DNA from: Oxytricha trifallax
Taxonomy: Eukaryota > Ciliophora > Spirotrichea > Sporadotrichida > Oxytrichidae
Direction: 5' to 3'
DNA length: 64,000 bases
Assembly: GCA_000711775.1 (NCBI GenBank)
Contig: ARYC01025608.1
Location: 57,008-121,007 of the forward strand
Part shown: in pieces, positions 60,521 to 64,000 of the stretch
Position numbering within the stretch: the first letter of the stretch is position 1
Layout of the letters: the number at the start of each line of letters is the position of its first letter
Translations under genes and position numbers: made by a program
Notes under the pieces: generated by a model
Database searches by the model: none
What the model saw: the letters and a program-made list of their open reading frames with translations, nothing else
What the model was told of the DNA's origin: nothing

Positions 60521-61085
60521 CTGCATTAGTAGAATTCCAAGTATATTTGAGTCTAATGGTTTAAGTATAATATCATCAAAAATAAGCTAATGCTCCACAT
60601 TTGTCATCATTCGATCATCTCCTGTCAGCAAAACTATCCTCCCTAATCTAATTCTAATATCATGTTTTTAGATCTCTCTTAGTTTTAGAGTTGCTTCTAT
60701 GCCGTTTAATACAGGCATTTAGTTATCCATTATTATGAGGTCGTAGGGCTAGTGATTAAAACATGATTCGTGCTAATTTATGAGAATCTTGTCGATTGCT
60801 TATTTTCCATTGTAACATTTTAAGCCAGAAATTTATTCAAGAGTTTTTAATGTTATAAACTATATTTTTAATCTTGAAAATGTATAAAATAAAGTACTAT
60901 AAAAAAGTAAAAAGGAATGACTTTGAAGAAAAAGTCTAATCTAATTTTTTTATCTTAATTAAAATTATATTCTAATGAAGTTTTATAAGGTTTATAATTA
61001 ATCAACTTTATCTATATTATACTGCTTGAGAAGACCCTATAAAGCTATTAAATTAAATGGATCATCATCAACAATCAGTATTTTT
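60509..61085 (-). CDS. Receiver-domain MDSs of the histidine kinase
   Basis: About 61085-61030 gives [20 protein letters not shown]. After an AT-rich insert, 60850-60509 gives [58 protein letters not shown] and [11 protein letters not shown], then [11 protein letters not shown] and the stop. The acidic pair, phosphoacceptor Asp, Thr (LLTGD) and Lys (LKPL) are all there. The last four codons and the stop fall in foldback element copy 3. Confidence 0.85.
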
Positions 61086-63761
61086 GAACATTCGCAAATA
61101 AAATAATATAAATATCAATTAATTGGGTAGAACTTTTTCTAGTTTATTAATTTACTTTGACTCTATTCTGAATATGATTAACTTGCAACAATTAAAATAT
61201 TTCTTCTTGTTATATACTTCAAATGAAATAATAAACAAATTTAACTTTGATAATGTGCGATTCTTTCACTTTAACTATTTAATTCTCTTGAAATTGCTAT
61301 GGGCAAAGGGCCATATTTTTGAGTTTTCCTTCTAAGTTTTTTGGGAGTTTGATTATTTAATAAATCACTAAAATAAACTGTGTTTTCTGTTCTCATTCCA
61401 TTAGAATTTTGAATGTTGCTAAAAGAATCACTTTGATGATTTATTAGTTCGTTTTAAAGTAAATTGCTCATCAAAGATTGAATATTTTTGCTTGGTATTT
61501 ATCTTTTAACATAGGTTGATATATCTTACATTGGTTAAGCATTAAAACTATTTTCGTTAAAGTTAAATAAACTGGCTGTCGGATCTTCATCTTCAATTTA
61601 GAAAATATTTTCATTAGAATTTTAATTTGGATGCTAGTGTCCGATAGAGCTATAGTTCTATGATGAATTCTAATTAGTAAAAAATTATTCTATTAAACTA
61701 TTTTAAAACTATATTGAATTTTCTTCAGAGGGATCAAAAGGCAATACTAAAGTAAAAATTGACCCTTTATTGATTTCTGATTCTATTTGAATATCTCCGC
61801 CTAGAGCTTTTGCTAGATTTTTGCTTATAGTTAATCCTAGCCCTACTCCTTCCTTGATTGTTAATGTGCAATCTAAAAATCATTAACTTATCACTATTTT
61901 TATACTTAATCAGACTAACAGTGTACCATGATAAATATCAAATTGAATTGTCTTGGCAATCCTTAAAGGCGTCATATATAAAAAATATTGATAATCTCTC
62001 TTAACAAAACCACTTTGCATTAGTCCTGACTTAGCTTTGCAAACTACACTGAGAAATTCTAGTTTAATCATAAATTTATATAAAGTTTTTCTGCTATCTT
62101 ACTTTGGTATTTTCCTAACCCTAACATGGCAAGGGATAAAAATCTTTTTCATTAATGAAACATATCTTTGACAATAGCTAAAATAAACGAAATCTAAGGC
62201 AATAGTTTATCTTTTAAAATAATAATGAAAATGGTAGAATTTGATCTATTTGTAAATACCTTAATGAGGTGACCGGAAATCCCATACTTAATTTACTAGC
62301 ACTAGTATGAGAAAGTTCTATTCGTTAATTAATTTTTTTTTATTATATAAAATAATTCTTCCTTGTTCAAATGTCGATTAGTCATTATTTTAGTGAATGC
62401 TATAAAAAGCTTTTATATTTAGGACTATGTCATGCCCACACCAGAATCCTTAACCATGATTTTTATTTATTTTTCTTCGAATAAAGCCACTCCTACTAAC
62501 TGAACAAATCCTTCTTCTGTATATTTCAAAGCATTTGAAAGTAAGTTAATAATAATTTGAGCAAGTCTGTTAGCATCCGTATATACTCTTTTTGGAAAAT
62601 CTGGAGAAAATTCGAATGAAAACTTGATGTCTTTTATATCTGCTTTCAATTAGAGCATAGAAAAGCAGTATTCGGCTAGCTTCCTTAGATCTGTATTTTC
62701 ATAATTTAGAACTAGGTTCTTAGATTCAATCTGAGAAAAATCAAGAATATCATTAACTAAGTAGAGCATTAACTTTGAGCAGTTTTTTGCAGTTTCTAGG
62801 AATTATTTACCCTCCTTTTCATGAATTTAATTATCAAGTACTTATAATGAGGAATTTATTGCATTTAATGGATTCCTGAATTCGTGGGCTGCGGAAGCAA
62901 AAGCTAATGTTTTAAGTTGAGACAAATTTTTCTAAACTTTAAAAAGCTATGGGTTTATTAAAATAAGTTTAAAGATTGTTTACTTTTCAATTTCTAGCCA
63001 ATTTGATTAGTCTCTAATAGTCGTCATCACGAAGAGCTTATTTCCTAATCTTAGGCTCTAAGTGAAAACTTACAAGACTTTTTATTAACTACTTCCATGA
63101 TTGTAAGTAGGTTATGTTAATTTTTCAATATATTAATCAATCATATCAGACAAATACATTTTGATTAAAATTAGTAAGCTATTTATGAGTGAAAATATTA
63201 TTTTCACCCCCCCCCATTCCTTGATGACATTGAGAGAAATTTAACTAAAATATTTCTTCATTTTTATCAAACTAAATTGTTTTTATTTTTATAATTTTCA
63301 AATCAAATTAAGATTAAGTTAAACACTTTCAAAAATTTAGTATGCTAAAATGAAAATACCAGATTATAGTCAAAACAATTTTACTTCACTTTATTTGCTC
63401 TCATTAATTATTTACTTAGAAACCTTAAGATAAATTTTGAATTACAAAAGTAAGTATTACAATAAAAATATTTCAATGAAACTTTTGATTTATACAACTT
63501 ATTAAACCAACTCACTCTGCTTTCCTCTTAATTATTAATTTATGATTGTCTGATTTATCATTCAATTTTTATAATTTAAATGTTAATATTAAATTTTGCT
63601 TTAAAGTATATACCATCTAGTGGATTAACTAAATATTCCCTATTAAACCTTATAGGATCAAGGTACTATTAATTTTTCTGAATATAGTCCCATAGATCTG
63701 TGAATTAAGTAATATCTTAATCATTTCCAGCATCTGAATTCGTTGTATTATTATAATACAT
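60509..63761 (-). CDS. Hybrid histidine kinase with receiver domain (germline)
   Basis: From ATG 63761-63759 ([20 protein letters not shown]) to TGA 60511-60509. MDSs: 63761 to ~63610 (N-terminus); ~63090-62995, with [20 protein letters not shown], typical of the segment just before a kinase core; ~62940-62405, dimerisation and ATPase core; ~61870-61680, G2 part; ~61680-61330, a Gln/Asn-rich linker; ~61085-61030 and 60850-60509, the receiver. The H-box is [11 protein letters not shown], the N-box [10 protein letters not shown] and G1 KDSGVGM. The receiver has IVDDDPFN, the phosphoacceptor in LIIMDNQMPVLNG, and LKPL. All key residues are present, so His-to-Asp phosphorelay is likely. No membrane helix was seen, so it is probably cytosolic. 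A TBE starts 47 bp upstream of the start codon. Confidence 0.88.
62405..62940 (-). CDS. Histidine kinase core MDS
   Basis: [20 protein letters not shown] carries the phospho-accepting His. [20 protein letters not shown] is the second dimerisation helix. [20 protein letters not shown] followed by [10 protein letters not shown] is the N-box, and [12 protein letters not shown] is G1. The frame is continuous over about 178 codons with TAA/TAG as Gln. A ~0.5 kb AT-rich insert separates it from [20 protein letters not shown] (G2). Confidence 0.9.
63207..63215. repeat. C9 homopolymer
   Basis: A run of nine C in otherwise AT-rich DNA, in an IES of the histidine kinase gene. No role is evident. Confidence 0.8.
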
Positions 63762-63808
63762 TTTATATTTGAAAATTATTTTATAATTGTCATATTTAAT
63801 ACTACAAT

Positions 63809-63893
63809 CAAAACCCCAAAACCCCTTAGTGAGGTATATAAGTGCTTTGATTTGTAGGATGTAGTTGGGGTCTTATTGGGGTTAGTAGAGAAA
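63809..63893 (+). repeat. Left terminal repeat of the second TBE
   Basis: An 85-bp repeat. Its telomere-like 17-mer has no mismatch to the consensus, unlike both ends of the first TBE, so this may be the less decayed copy. Confidence 0.93.
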
Positions 63894-64000
63894 ACGCAGG
63901 CTTTTGTGAATTTAATGAATATTTATTGATTAATAGTGCACTTAATTCAAACAAATTTTATCTGCTTATCTTTGTGGTACCTCTTGAATCTAGCTCTCTG
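63809..64000. mobile_element. Second TBE transposon, left end only
   Basis: Begins with an intact CAAAACCCCAAAACCCC and TTAGTGAGGTATATAAGTGC, matching the terminal repeat of the element at 3171 over 85 bp (63809-63893). It is preceded by AAT at 63806-63808, the expected target. The following ~107 bp match 3256-3362, the interior next to the 57-kDa-class gene, with scattered differences. The rest is outside the window. Confidence 0.95.

Noticed and set aside
1-64000. Widespread pseudogenes under the standard code
   Set aside because: Nearly all interruptions are TAA/TAG. Read as Gln, conserved proteins such as the epimerase and histidine kinase become intact.
1-64000. CRISPR arrays, bacterial operons, ribosome binding sites
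   Set aside because: No spaced direct-repeat array and no prokaryotic gene organisation. The DNA is that of a ciliate germline.
1-64000. tRNA or rRNA genes
   Set aside because: No cloverleaf-like segment or conserved rRNA sequence was noticed on either strand, although a proper covariance scan was not possible.

Overview
The window reads as germline (micronuclear) DNA of a spirotrich ciliate closely resembling Oxytricha. Four things point there. (1) The coding stretches make sense only when TAA and TAG are read as glutamine and TGA is the only stop. (2) Genes are broken into short coding islands (MDSs) separated by AT-rich non-coding inserts (IESs). At five junctions a short direct repeat (pointer) flanks the insert, and removing one copy restores the protein. 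(3) A complete 4.1 kb TBE-type (telomere-bearing element) transposon with C4A4 ends lies at 3171-7280, and a second begins at 63809. (4) Base composition is extremely AT-rich outside the coding islands.

Layout: 1-17195 (minus) holds the N-terminal part of a large beta-propeller/cation-channel gene (paralog A), scattered in many MDSs. Its IESs house the TBE, a 716 bp palindrome and a foldback element. 19294-33089 (minus) is a complete paralog B: propeller, TRP/polycystin-type channel, coiled coil and a cysteine-rich zinc-binding tail. One of its IESs contains a 1.06 kb element with ~215 bp inverted repeats and its own ORF. 33717-38892 (plus) is a Ser/Thr protein kinase, divergent from paralog B and also carrying a foldback element. 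39562-47365 (plus) is paralog C, again propeller plus TRP-type channel. 47285-47898 (minus) is a small unrecognised coding region. 48200-50778 (minus) is a MATE transporter. 51115-52413 (plus) is UDP-glucose 4-epimerase with one clear IES. 52562-59502 (minus) is a TmcB-like (tiny macrocysts) multipass membrane/PAS protein. 60509-63761 (minus) is a hybrid histidine kinase with a receiver domain; its last codons lie in the inverted repeat of a third foldback element, and a TBE starts 47 bp upstream of its ATG.

The genes probably do not form an operon; in such ciliates each locus becomes its own small somatic chromosome. The theme is membrane signalling: three related channels, a Tmc/PAS membrane protein, a histidine kinase and a Ser/Thr kinase. 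MDS edges are approximate unless a pointer is given. All calls come from reading the sequence by eye; no database search or alignment was run.
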